A stretch of DNA of 21,832 bases from Actinomycetes bacterium (GTDB taxonomy: Bacteria > Actinomycetota > CADDZG01 > JAHWKV01). Positions within the stretch are counted from its first letter, which is position 1. Every line of letters starts with the position of its first letter. A program made the position numbers and the translations under genes. The stretch spans positions 1 through 21,832 of the forward strand of contig JAJCYF010000112.1 in assembly GCA_029263035.1 (NCBI GenBank), read 5' to 3'. This document shows positions 1 through 7,922 of this stretch, piece by piece. The notes under the pieces were generated by a model. It made no database searches. It was not told the origin of the DNA and worked only from the letters and a program-made list of their open reading frames with translations.

Positions 1-122
1 AAAGTCGCGCCCGCAGCCCTGGTTTACAAAGTCGTGGCTGCTAGAACGAGGGGGTGCGCTCAAAGTCGCGCCCGCAGCCCTGGTTTACAAAGTCGTGGCT
101 GCTAGAACGAGGGGGTTCGCTC
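1..122. repeat. 61-bp tandem repeat, two copies, overlapping the 3' end of the zinc-ribbon gene
   Basis: Copy 1 spans 1-61 and copy 2 spans 62-122; I see one mismatch between them, near position 55 versus 116 (g versus t). A partial third copy of about 20 bases begins at 123 with two mismatches and lies inside the coding sequence of the adjacent minus-strand gene. Read on the minus strand, each unit carries a version of that gene's last codons (GCGRDFERTPSF and a TAG stop) followed by about 20 bases of linker. The unit length is not a multiple of 3, so the repeat does not extend the protein in frame. It touches the window edge, so the array may continue to the left or may be an assembly artefact at a contig end. 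Confidence 0.9.
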
Positions 123-344
123 AAAGTCACGACCGCAGCCCTTGCACACGACTGATCCCATGACCATGGAAAGTCTCGGGCTGTTGCAGTAGGGACAGCG
201 GTCCCCCACCGTCTTCCAGTTGGGGTCGGCCGCCTGACACTCCGGGCACAGCAGAACCTGTTCGCCCTTCAGCACGAACCGTGCCCAGGGCGACTTTCCC
301 TTGGCCGGGTCGTTTTGCACCTTGCTGCATCGGTAGCACGCCAT
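102..344 (-). CDS. small protein with four CxxC motifs, probably two zinc ribbons (80 aa)
   Basis: I do not recognise a named family. The 80-residue product has four CxxC pairs, C3/C6, C33/C36, C50/C53 and C67/C70, which suits two zinc-ribbon sites. Similar small zinc-ribbon proteins often bind nucleic acid or protein partners, but nothing here fixes the role. There is no signal peptide or membrane segment. The ATG at 344 is chosen because a TAACCT -10-like box ends 6 nt before it, a spacing typical of leaderless actinobacterial transcripts, and no good ribosome binding site is visible. It lies 133 bp downstream of dnaE on the same strand and could also be read from the dnaE transcript. Its 3' end is duplicated in the adjacent 61-bp repeat. 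Confidence 0.7.
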   Translation of the reverse strand: MACYRCSKVQNDPAKGKSPWARFVLKGEQVLLCPECQAADPNWKTVGDRCPYCNSPRLSMVMGSVVCKGCGRDFERTPSF

Positions 345-350
345 ACATCC

Positions 351-379
351 AGGTTACCTTCTGCCCCCGATGCTCTCAG
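351..379 (-). promoter_or_regulatory. candidate promoter for the zinc-ribbon gene, leaderless geometry
   Basis: On the minus strand a -35-like CTGAGA (374-379; 4 of 6 to TTGACA) is followed by exactly 17 bp and then TAACCT (351-356; fits TAnnnT). The -10 ends 6 nt before the ATG at 344, so transcription would start at or next to the start codon. The surrounding 345-477 gap holds nothing else that I can recognise. Confidence 0.4.
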
Positions 380-477
380 GCAGGACCCAGACCTGACAGC
401 CCGAAAACTGCAAACCGACGAGTTGGATGGGCCTTCCCCGAACGGGCCAGCATGAACTCTGGCGAGCTCAGCCGGAA

Positions 478-3400
478 CTAGCTGCGCCAGCCGTTGCCCC
501 TGGCCGCCGGCGCAGGCTCTTTTTCGCCGCCGAGCAGCGCCCCGGCACCCAGGACCGATTGCAGCTCACCGTACAGGCCATTTCGAAGCTCCACCGTGAA
601 GCCCCCGCCCAGCTTGAGCACGGTGTCGCCTTTGCGTCCCCCCGACAGGTGCAGATGAACCGGCGAAGAGCCCGGATGGCTGCTCAGCACCGCCTTCAGG
701 TCGTCGATCCGCTTCTGGGTCAATGACTCTGCCGGCAGCTTGATCCTGAGGACTTCGGCGGCGCCGGTGATATTCGGTTTCGTAACCTTCATCACCATGA
801 GCTTGACCGCCTCGTCCCGCAGTTCCACCCGGCCCTTGATGATCACTATCGCGTCGTCGCACAGCAGCTCGGGTGAGGTCTCGTTGACCGTGTTGGGCCA
901 GAAGGTCACCTCGACGTTGGCCTTCAGGTCCTCCAGCACCCCGGCGTACCAGATGTCGCCCTTTTTGGTGAACTTTCGAGTCATGCGGGAGAGAATGCCT
1001 CCGACCGTCTTGATCGCCCCGTCCGGACCATCGGCCAGCTGCGGGATGTCCACCTCGATCTGGGTCCGCAACGCCCCTTCGATCGCCGCCAGGGGGTGCT
1101 CGGAGACGTAGAAGCCCAACATCTCCTTCTCGGCCTTCAGCAGCTCGGAGTTGGGGATGTCGTCACCGATGCCGTCGAAGGTGACCGTTACCCCGGGAGC
1201 CGAGAAGTTCGGCGTCTCCGGCTCACCGGCAAAGAATGAGTACTGCCCGGCCTCCTCCGCCTTGCGCTCCGCCAGGACCGCCTCCACCAGCCGCGCCGCC
1301 CGCTCGGACATGCACAGCCCGCCGTTCTTGGGATCCCGGTCCAGCAGCGGTGCCCGCTTGACGCCCAGGCAGTCGAACCCGCCGGCCTTGGCCAGGGACT
1401 CGATTACCTTTTTGTTCAGGCAGCTGGGATCAACCCGCCGGCAGAAGTCGTCGAAACTGGAGAACGGCCCGCCTTTCGCCCGGGCGGCGATCAGCCGCTC
1501 GGCGACCGACTCGCCCACGTTGCGGATGGCCGATAGGCCAAACAGGATGTCGTCGCCCCGGGGCTTGAAGTCCAGGTCGGACTCGTTGACGCTCGGCGGG
1601 AGGACCTTGACCCCCATCGTCCGGGTCTCCGCCAGGTACATCGGCATCTTGTCGTTGCGGTCTTTGGCCGATGTCAGCAGCGCCGCCAGGTACTCCACCG
1701 GGTAGTTGGCCTTCAGCCAGGTCGTCTGATAGGCCACCAGCCCGTAGCCGTTGGCGTGCGCCCGGTTGAACGAGTAACCGGCGAAGGGCTTGATCAGGTC
1801 CCACAGCCCCTGGCTCTCCTGGGCGGTCAGACCGGCCGCCTGGGCCCCGGTGTGGAACTGGACCTCCCACTTGACCAGCTCGGAGGTCTTCTTCTTTCCG
1901 ATGGCGTATCGGATCATGTCGGCGTCCTGCGGGCTGAACCCGGCAACCACCTGCAGGATCTCGGTGACCTGCTCCTGGTAGACGATGACCCCGTTGGTGT
2001 CGGCCAGCACCTCGGTCAGCAGTGGGTGGAAGAACGAGACCGAGGTCGGGTCGTGCTTGCCCTTCACGTACCGGGGGATTTCGTCCATCGGACCCGGCCG
2101 GTAGAGGGCGATGAGCGCGGCAATCTCCTCGAAGCGGTCGGGGCGCAGCTGGCGGCAGAGGCGCGTCATGCCCCCGGACTCCATCTGGAATACCCCGGCC
2201 GTGTTGCCGTCCTGGAGCAGCTTGTAGGCCTTGGGGTCGGACAGGTCCAGCTTGTCCGGGTCCACCTCGACGCCGCGGTTGTCCTTCATGTGCAGGATCG
2301 TGTCGCCGATGACCGTCAGGTTTCGAAGGCCCAGAAAATCCATCTTCAGCAGGCCGATCTGCTCGATGGCCCCCATCTCGTACTGGGTGACGATGTCGCC
2401 GTCGGTCCGCTGCACCGGGCAGATGTTGGTCAGCGGCTCCCGGCCGATCACCACGCCGGCGGCGTGCACCGAGTGCTGGCGCCGCAGGCCCTCGAGCTTG
2501 CGGGCGGTCTCGATGACCTGCTTGGAGACGTCCTCGGTCTCGTACGCCTGGCGCAGCTCCTGCGCCGCGGAGAAGGCGTCGTTGTGGCCGGTGTGCGGGG
2601 GCCACTCGTAGTTCTTGTCAAAGCAGGCATCGAACGGAGCCTCTTTGCCCAGGATCAGCGGCGGGTACATCTTCGCCAGCCGGTCCCCGATCGCGTAGGG
2701 CATGCCCAGAACCCGGGCGCCGTCCCGGATGGCGGCCTTGGCCTTGATGGTGGAGAACGTGATGATCTGGGCCACCCGGTCCTCGCCGTACTTCTGCGAG
2801 ACGTACTTGATGACCTCGCCCCGGCGGCGATCATCCAGGTCGATGTCGATATCGGGCATGGACTTGCGGCCCGGGTTCAAGAAGCGCTCGAAGCCGAGCT
2901 TCCAGCGGATCGGGTCCAGCTCGGTGATGGCCAGGCAGTAGGCGACGATCGACCCGCCGACCGATCCACGGCCCGGTCCCACCCGGATCTTCTGCGACTT
3001 GGCCCACTGCACGAAGTCGGAGACGATCAGGAAGTAGGCGGAAAAGCCCATCTCCTCGATGACCCTCAACTCCATGTTCAGCCGGTCCTCGACCTCCTTG
3101 GTCAGCGGCTGGTAACGGCGGCGCATGCCGAGCTCCGCCTGCTCCCGCAGGTATGACTGGATGGTGTGCCCCTGTGGAACCTCGAAGGTGGGCAGCAGCA
3201 TCTTGTACATGTCGATTTCCAGGTCGCACATCTCGGCCACCCCGATGGTGTTCTCCACCGCATCGTTGTAGTCCGGGAAGGCCTTCATCATCTCCTCGCG
3301 GGACTTCATGTAGAACTCGTCGGTGTCGAACTTCATCCGCTTGGTGTCCGACAGCTCCTTGCCGGTCTGGATGCACAGCAGGATGTCGTGCGCCTCGGCG

Positions 3401-4044
3401 TCCTCTTTGCAGGTGTAGTGGGAGTCGTTGGTGGCGACCAGCGGGATGCCCAGCTCTTTGCCGATCCGGCGGATCTCAACGTTCAACATCTCCTGGCCCT
3501 GCACTCCCTGCTGCTGGATCTCCAGGAAGTAGCGGTCGCCGAAGATCTCACGGTAGTCCCGGGCGGTCTGCATGGCCTCGGGCAGGCGGCCGTTGACCAC
3601 GTTTTTGGCCAGCTCTCCGCTGAGGCACCCGGACAGGACGATCAACCCCTCGTTATGGCGGGCGAGTATCTCCCGGTCCAGGCGCGGCCGGCGGGTCCGC
3701 TGGTCGTAGCCCTCAATGAAGCCCAGCGAGCTCAGCTTGACGAGGTTCTGGTAGCCGGCGAGGTTGGATGAGATCAGGGTCAGGTGGTGGTAGGAGCCCT
3801 CGGCCCGGGTGGAGCGGTCCAGCCGGCTGTTGGGGGCGACGTAAGCCTCCATTCCAACCAGCGGCTTCACTCCGGCGGACTTGCCGGCCAGGTAGAACGG
3901 GATCGCCCCGTACATGACGCCGTGGTCGGTTAGGGCAACCGCGGGCATCTCGAGCTGTTTTGCCCGGGCAAACATCTCCTTGATTCGGCTGGCGCCGTCG
4001 AGCAGGGAGTACTCGGAGTGCGAATGGAGATGTACAAAGCTCAC
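478..4044 (-). CDS. dnaE: DNA polymerase III subunit alpha (replicative polymerase DnaE)
   Basis: This is the catalytic subunit of the replicative polymerase; 1188 residues matches DnaE1-type enzymes. It opens with a PHP domain (HLHSHSEYSLLDG from residue 5, TDHG near 39-42, NDSHY at 206-210). The palm carries PDIDID at 397-402 with the catalytic aspartate pair, and KMDFLGLRN with the third aspartate at D569. A helix-hairpin-helix region (GLSAIRNVGESVAERL, about 830-850) and an OB fold (VGGILSRMTRKFTKKGD, about 1010-1030) follow. The retained PHP histidines suggest intrinsic 3'-5' proofreading, as established for Mycobacterium tuberculosis DnaE1. The start is GTG at 4044, with an AAGGAGG element 12 nt upstream. 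The neighbourhood of lspA, an rluD-type gene and dnaE resembles that of mycobacteria. Confidence 0.98.
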   Translation of the reverse strand: MSFVHLHSHSEYSLLDGASRIKEMFARAKQLEMPAVALTDHGVMYGAIPFYLAGKSAGVKPLVGMEAYVAPNSRLDRSTRAEGSYHHLTLISSNLAGYQNLVKLSSLGFIEGYDQRTRRPRLDREILARHNEGLIVLSGCLSGELAKNVVNGRLPEAMQTARDYREIFGDRYFLEIQQQGVQGQEMLNVEIRRIGKELGIPLVATNDSHYTCKEDAEAHDILLCIQTGKELSDTKRMKFDTDEFYMKSREEMMKAFPDYNDAVENTIGVAEMCDLEIDMYKMLLPTFEVPQGHTIQSYLREQAELGMRRRYQPLTKEVEDRLNMELRVIEEMGFSAYFLIVSDFVQWAKSQKIRVGPGRGSVGGSIVAYCLAITELDPIRWKLGFERFLNPGRKSMPDIDIDLDDRRRGEVIKYVSQKYGEDRVAQIITFSTIKAKAAIRDGARVLGMPYAIGDRLAKMYPPLILGKEAPFDACFDKNYEWPPHTGHNDAFSAAQELRQAYETEDVSKQVIETARKLEGLRRQHSVHAAGVVIGREPLTNICPVQRTDGDIVTQYEMGAIEQIGLLKMDFLGLRNLTVIGDTILHMKDNRGVEVDPDKLDLSDPKAYKLLQDGNTAGVFQMESGGMTRLCRQLRPDRFEEIAALIALYRPGPMDEIPRYVKGKHDPTSVSFFHPLLTEVLADTNGVIVYQEQVTEILQVVAGFSPQDADMIRYAIGKKKTSELVKWEVQFHTGAQAAGLTAQESQGLWDLIKPFAGYSFNRAHANGYGLVAYQTTWLKANYPVEYLAALLTSAKDRNDKMPMYLAETRTMGVKVLPPSVNESDLDFKPRGDDILFGLSAIRNVGESVAERLIAARAKGGPFSSFDDFCRRVDPSCLNKKVIESLAKAGGFDCLGVKRAPLLDRDPKNGGLCMSERAARLVEAVLAERKAEEAGQYSFFAGEPETPNFSAPGVTVTFDGIGDDIPNSELLKAEKEMLGFYVSEHPLAAIEGALRTQIEVDIPQLADGPDGAIKTVGGILSRMTRKFTKKGDIWYAGVLEDLKANVEVTFWPNTVNETSPELLCDDAIVIIKGRVELRDEAVKLMVMKVTKPNITGAAEVLRIKLPAESLTQKRIDDLKAVLSSHPGSSPVHLHLSGGRKGDTVLKLGGGFTVELRNGLYGELQSVLGAGALLGGEKEPAPAARGNGWRS

Positions 4045-4056
4045 GCGGGCGTTCAG

Positions 4057-4063
4057 CCTCCTT
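4057..4063 (-). promoter_or_regulatory. ribosome binding site of dnaE
   Basis: The minus strand reads AAGGAGG here, 12 nt before the GTG at 4044. The spacing is somewhat long, but this is the only strong Shine-Dalgarno sequence nearby and it supports the GTG start over any downstream codon. Confidence 0.6.
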
Positions 4064-4113
4064 GGTCCACGGGGAAGTGAACTACAGCGGTGTAACTTGG
4101 GGGACTAATCTAA

Positions 4114-4129
4114 CCCCGGTGCTGCGGGG
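4114..4129 (-). other. short GC hairpin between the small membrane-protein gene and dnaE
   Basis: CCCCG (4114-4118) and CGGGG (4125-4129) can form a 5-bp stem with a 6-nt loop in the 142-bp gap upstream of dnaE. On the minus strand it is followed by TTAGATTAG rather than a run of T, so it is at best a weak terminator or pause site. The rest of the 4045-4186 gap shows only the dnaE ribosome binding site. Confidence 0.2.
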
Positions 4130-4186
4130 GGGTCAAGTTCGCATCAACCAGGTTGAAGCCGGTCAGGCCGAGGTTGAGTGTAGTGC

Positions 4187-4495
4187 TCAGGACTCCTCCA
4201 GGCGACCCGCGAAAATGTCCTGGTACTCGCTCACCCAGGTCTTCGAGCGCATCCACAGCGTGACCGCGGCGAAGGCGGAGGCGAGCAGAAAAAACTTCGG
4301 CAGGGACGGTGACTCTCCTCCCATTCCCAAAAAGAACGCCAGAAGCCCGGCGACCGCGATGAAGGTACCGGTCCGGTAGATGAATAGTTGAATACGGGCA
4401 GAGCGTTGGTCGATCCACTCCTCCAGCCACTCGTCCTGGTCCTTGAGGGCGGCCCACCACAGGCCGGTAAAGAATCCGAGCTTGCGAAGCAGCAA
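4187..4495 (-). CDS. small membrane protein with two predicted helices (about 102 aa)
   Basis: I do not recognise the family. From the start chosen here the product has a cytosolic-looking N-terminus with an acidic patch (KDQDEWLEEW) and two hydrophobic stretches, roughly residues 38-58 (FIYRTGTFIAVAGLLAFFLG) and 65-84 (LPKFFLLASAFAAVTLWM), ending in a charged tail. The start is uncertain. The longest frame begins at a TTG at 4525 without a clear ribosome binding site. An AGGAGG at 4505-4500 sits 4 nt before an in-frame TTG at 4495 and 7 nt before a CTG, so I favour 4495. The lipoprotein gene ends just upstream at 4532, so it is probably co-transcribed with the ABC module. Its function is unknown. 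Confidence 0.6.
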   Translation of the reverse strand: MLLRKLGFFTGLWWAALKDQDEWLEEWIDQRSARIQLFIYRTGTFIAVAGLLAFFLGMGGESPSLPKFFLLASAFAAVTLWMRSKTWVSEYQDIFAGRLEES

Positions 4496-4499
4496 AAGT

Positions 4500-4505
4500 C
4501 CTCCT
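4500..4505 (-). promoter_or_regulatory. AGGAGG ribosome binding site deciding the start of the small membrane protein
   Basis: A perfect AGGAGG on the minus strand lies inside the longest frame, 4 nt upstream of TTG 4495. The longer TTG at 4525 lacks any comparable element. Confidence 0.5.
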
Positions 4506-4531
4506 AGTGCCTTGCCGGGTAACAAGGCACT

Positions 4532-5419
4532 TTAGACCGACCTGGCAAGCGATTCTACGTGGAAGTTCACCCGGCACAGCCCAACGGTGCCGGTGGTGTC
4601 GGTTACATCCTTGACCTCGATATGTTTGTCGACCGAGTACCAGGAGGTCCGGGTGACCTGCAGGTTCAGCGACCCCTGCGGCGAGGTGCCCCCGATGGTG
4701 CTGGTCGTACGCAGGCGGACGGTCCGCAGTGAGGCTCCCCCGCCCAGGGTCACGTTTTCGAAGGCCTCCACCCTGCTGGCCGCGTCTACCCTGACCTGAC
4801 CGTTGGTGGAGGTCAGCGAAAACCCGCCGGTGTCGCCCACCTGAGGGAAGGCGGGGATGAACCGCTGCGGGCTGGGCGTCTGGAAATCGAAGGCCAGTAC
4901 CTGCCCGTTGACCCTCTGCTCCTGCCTGAGCGATGCCACGTATGCGCCGTCCTCCCGGTACTCGAAGGTGATGTTCGATACCGAGCCGACGGTTCCGGAG
5001 CCGGTCTGGTCCCGGTTCAGCGTCTGACGGTTTCCCTCCACCGGCCCGACGTTCAGGCGGGTCGGAGTGGGGGGCGGCTGGTTGGCCACCAGGCATCCCT
5101 GGGTCCCGATCTGGCCCGCCTCGTCAAATATGTACTGCCCGGGAGGGGCCGGTCCGGTTGCCGGCTGGGGGGCCGCCGGGGCGGGGGGAGGCGGGGCAGG
5201 CGCGGGGCGGGGAGCTGCCGCCGGGGGTGCCGGGGCGGGCGGAGCTGCCGGGGATGGAGGGGCCGGCGCGGAAGGGCTCTCCGGCTCCGGGGACGGGCTC
5301 TCCGAGGGCGACGCGGACGCCGTTGGGGTGGTTCGCGGTGCCGGTTCGTCGCCTCCGCCGCAGGCCGCGAGCAGGGCGAGCACCAGCACCATCGAAACCA
5401 GACGAACCTGCCTACTCAT
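4532..5419 (-). CDS. secreted lipoprotein with a long proline/alanine-rich linker (295 aa), unknown function
   Basis: The N-terminus is a clear lipoprotein signal: a short basic start (MSRQVR), a hydrophobic core, and the lipobox LLAAC with the lipidated cysteine at residue 20, followed by GGG. Residues about 24-93 are low-complexity Pro/Ala/Ser, the usual style of a flexible linker lifting a domain off the membrane. The remaining 200 residues look like a beta-rich extracellular domain that I do not recognise, with two cysteines (in QGCLVAN and GLCRVNF) that could form a disulphide. The start ATG overlaps the stop of the permease gene by 8 nt, implying translational coupling. It is plausibly the surface partner or a substrate of the ABC transporter. 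The lspA gene a few kilobases upstream in the same block encodes the peptidase that would mature it. Confidence 0.85.
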   Translation of the reverse strand: MSRQVRLVSMVLVLALLAACGGGDEPAPRTTPTASASPSESPSPEPESPSAPAPPSPAAPPAPAPPAAAPRPAPAPPPPAPAAPQPATGPAPPGQYIFDEAGQIGTQGCLVANQPPPTPTRLNVGPVEGNRQTLNRDQTGSGTVGSVSNITFEYREDGAYVASLRQEQRVNGQVLAFDFQTPSPQRFIPAFPQVGDTGGFSLTSTNGQVRVDAASRVEAFENVTLGGGASLRTVRLRTTSTIGGTSPQGSLNLQVTRTSWYSVDKHIEVKDVTDTTGTVGLCRVNFHVESLARSV

Positions 5420-7922
5420 AACCGATCGCCTCGATCACACTTATCGATCCGGCCCGCCGCGCCGGCTCCAGGCTTCCCACCACTGCCATCGCAATACCCA
5501 GGGGGAACGCAATCAATGCCGGCCCCCAGACAAAGGCGTACTCCACCGGCATGCCGCCCTGGTGCCCGACGGCCACGATCGCCGCCCGGTGGGCAAGAAA
5601 GCCGAACGCCACCCCCACCACCCCTCCGACGACGCCGAGAGCGCCGGCCTCGACCGCCACCATGCTTCTGAGCTGTCGCCGGCTGGTGCCCAGCGCCCTC
5701 ATGATGCCGAGTTCGGTCCGTCTCTCAATCACCGAGATGATCAGGGCGTTGATGATCGCCAGGATCGCCGCTCCGACCACCACGCCCACCATCGAGTCGA
5801 ACAGGGCCCGGACCTGCCTGACGGTCCCCTCGATCACCTGAAGGTACTCCGAGCCGCTGCTGACGTAGACCGGGACGGGAGATCCCTCCACGAACTGCTC
5901 GACCTGAGACCGGATGGCGCCGGCGTCTGCGCCCTGTTCGTAGGTGAGCTGGTAGTCGCTCACGCCGGTGCGCCCGAACCAGTCGATTACATTCTGCCGG
6001 CCGATGGTCACCAGACCCCTCTCCCAGGTGAATGATGGGACGGACGCGATGACCTGCACTTCCCGCCCTCCCGAGGGGGTGGGCAGGGTCAGCTGGTCGC
6101 CCGGCCCGATGCCGAACAGCTCCTCGAAGCGGGTCGACACCACCGCCGCGTTGCCCTCCTGCACCTGGACCCGCTGTGCGGGGGTTATCCCGGCCATCGC
6201 CGGCTCGCCTCCCTGGGACTTGGAGGTTCCCTGGATCAGGACCCGGTCGCCCCGGTAGGCGACGAAAGAGAAGGTGTTGGTGCCCACGCTGGCCACCCCC
6301 GGTATCTGCTCCAGAGTCGTCTCCCATTCGGGCGGCAGCAGCACATCGGTGGCCAGCGCCACGCCGGAGGCGGCGGAGACGTAGAGGTCGATCCGGCCCA
6401 GCGAGTTGGTGGAGTCGGTGACCGAGGTGTTGATGTTGGCGCTGGCACTGGCCTGGGTGACGATCATCCCGACGCCGGCCACCACCGCGACGCTGGTCGC
6501 CCACGCCCGCCGGGGCGCCCGGCGGACCGCCGAGGCGGCCAGCTGGCCGGCGACGCCGAACTTTGCCGCAAACCGGGCGGTGGCTCCGGCCAGCGGGTGG
6601 GTCAGCCCGAACGTGGCAACGATCGCACCGACCACCAGCCCTCCCATCGCCAGAAAACCGGCCCACCCGGGGCCCCACACCGCGGTGGCAAACGAACCGA
6701 GGAAGATGGCGGTCCCGATAAACGTGGGGATCGGGGAGATGGAGTCCACGTCCTCCAGCGCCTCCAGGACCCCAACCGGCCGCATCGCCGCCGCCGGGGC
6801 GACCTTGACCGCGGCCATCGCAGGCATCGCAGCGGCGACCACTGCGGAGACCACGCCGACTATCAGAGCCATGGGAATTGCATAGGCGGGCAGGTTCATC
6901 TCCACGCCCACCCCCAGACCGTTGGTGTAGAAGTCGGGGATCGAGCGGACCAGGATGCCGGACAGGACCACCCCGATGGCCGCGCCGGCAATCGAACCGA
7001 TCAGTCCCAGCAGGGCGGCCTCCCACAACAGGTTGCGCAGCAGCAACCGGCGGGAGCCGCCGAGCGCCCGCAGCGTCGCGATCTCCCTCCGGCGCTCCAG
7101 CGCCGCCATGCTCATGGTGTTGTAGACCAGGAACGCCCCGACGGTTACCGCGATGCTCACCCCCATCAACATCCCGAACCGCAGGCTGGCGGTGGACGAC
7201 TGCGCCTGCCGCACCCGTCCCGAGGGCGAGTCGACGAAGGCGCCGCTGCCGGTCTGCCGGGACAACTCGCGGCGCAATCCCTCCAGGTTCTGTCCCTCTT
7301 CCGCTAGGACGAAAACCGAGTCGATCCGGGGCCCCTTACCCAAAATCTGCTGGGCCGCCGGGAGGGGGGCCAGGGCGAAGAAGCCGTCGTTGAACCGTCC
7401 GGCCTCGCCCTCGATTACCCCGACCACGTCTACCGTCTTCTCACCGCCGGTGGAGAACACCTCAACCGTGTCGCCCCGCTCGGCGCCGTTCCGATTGGCC
7501 AGTCCCCGTCCGATGAGAATGCCCGGTTCACTGGCCAGGCGTTCGAATGTCTCCGTCTGGTCCTGGGCCAGGTCGGTTCCCAGCAACTCGACCCGCTGAT
7601 CGACCCCCAGGAACATCACCTGCTGGCGGTCGATCAATGCCCGGGAACGGATCATCGGGACCGCGGCCCTCACGCCTTCGGTCTGCTCGATGTCGAAAAA
7701 GACCCTCTCGTCCAGGCCTTCGTTGGTCACCGCCGCCACCTCCAGGTCGGCCGACCCGGCCAGGTCCTGGATGAAGCCCTCCACCGAGCCGGTCAACGAT
7801 CCGAGCAGCCCGAGCACGGCGACCAGCAGTGCCGATCCGATGGCAATGCCGGAGATCGACAGAGCGGTGCGCGCCCGGTGTTCGGTGAACCGGCGAAGGT
7901 TCAGCAGGTTGAACAGGTTCAT
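5412..7922 (-). CDS. ABC transporter permease, FtsX/MacB type, duplicated (836 aa)
   Basis: This is an integral membrane permease of the FtsX/MacB/LolE superfamily in the double-length form. The N-terminal helix (about 19-41) is followed by an extracellular domain, then FtsX domain 1 with three helices (about 247-385; cytosolic signature ERRREIATLRALGGSRR). A middle pair of helices, another helix with a second extracellular domain, and FtsX domain 2 (about 705-836; ERRTELGIMRALGTSRR) complete it, giving roughly ten helices. These proteins usually transmit ATP-driven movement across the membrane to external domains rather than form a classical channel. The start overlaps the ATPase stop by 4 nt (ATGA) and the end overlaps the lipoprotein start. 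The substrate cannot be read from the sequence; a peptide, lipid or lipoprotein export role is inference. Confidence 0.93.
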   Translation of the reverse strand: MNLFNLLNLRRFTEHRARTALSISGIAIGSALLVAVLGLLGSLTGSVEGFIQDLAGSADLEVAAVTNEGLDERVFFDIEQTEGVRAAVPMIRSRALIDRQQVMFLGVDQRVELLGTDLAQDQTETFERLASEPGILIGRGLANRNGAERGDTVEVFSTGGEKTVDVVGVIEGEAGRFNDGFFALAPLPAAQQILGKGPRIDSVFVLAEEGQNLEGLRRELSRQTGSGAFVDSPSGRVRQAQSSTASLRFGMLMGVSIAVTVGAFLVYNTMSMAALERRREIATLRALGGSRRLLLRNLLWEAALLGLIGSIAGAAIGVVLSGILVRSIPDFYTNGLGVGVEMNLPAYAIPMALIVGVVSAVVAAAMPAMAAVKVAPAAAMRPVGVLEALEDVDSISPIPTFIGTAIFLGSFATAVWGPGWAGFLAMGGLVVGAIVATFGLTHPLAGATARFAAKFGVAGQLAASAVRRAPRRAWATSVAVVAGVGMIVTQASASANINTSVTDSTNSLGRIDLYVSAASGVALATDVLLPPEWETTLEQIPGVASVGTNTFSFVAYRGDRVLIQGTSKSQGGEPAMAGITPAQRVQVQEGNAAVVSTRFEELFGIGPGDQLTLPTPSGGREVQVIASVPSFTWERGLVTIGRQNVIDWFGRTGVSDYQLTYEQGADAGAIRSQVEQFVEGSPVPVYVSSGSEYLQVIEGTVRQVRALFDSMVGVVVGAAILAIINALIISVIERRTELGIMRALGTSRRQLRSMVAVEAGALGVVGGVVGVAFGFLAHRAAIVAVGHQGGMPVEYAFVWGPALIAFPLGIAMAVVGSLEPARRAGSISVIEAIGYE

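Noticed and set aside
1..122. CRISPR-like repeats at the left edge
   Set aside because: The 61-bp units are contiguous and nearly identical over their whole length, with no variable spacers, and include coding sequence of a neighbouring gene.
1756..3156. 466-codon plus-strand frame opposite dnaE
   Set aside because: It is a high-GC shadow frame fully antisense to the conserved DnaE coding sequence, with low-complexity Val/Leu/Asp/Gly composition and no recognisable domain.
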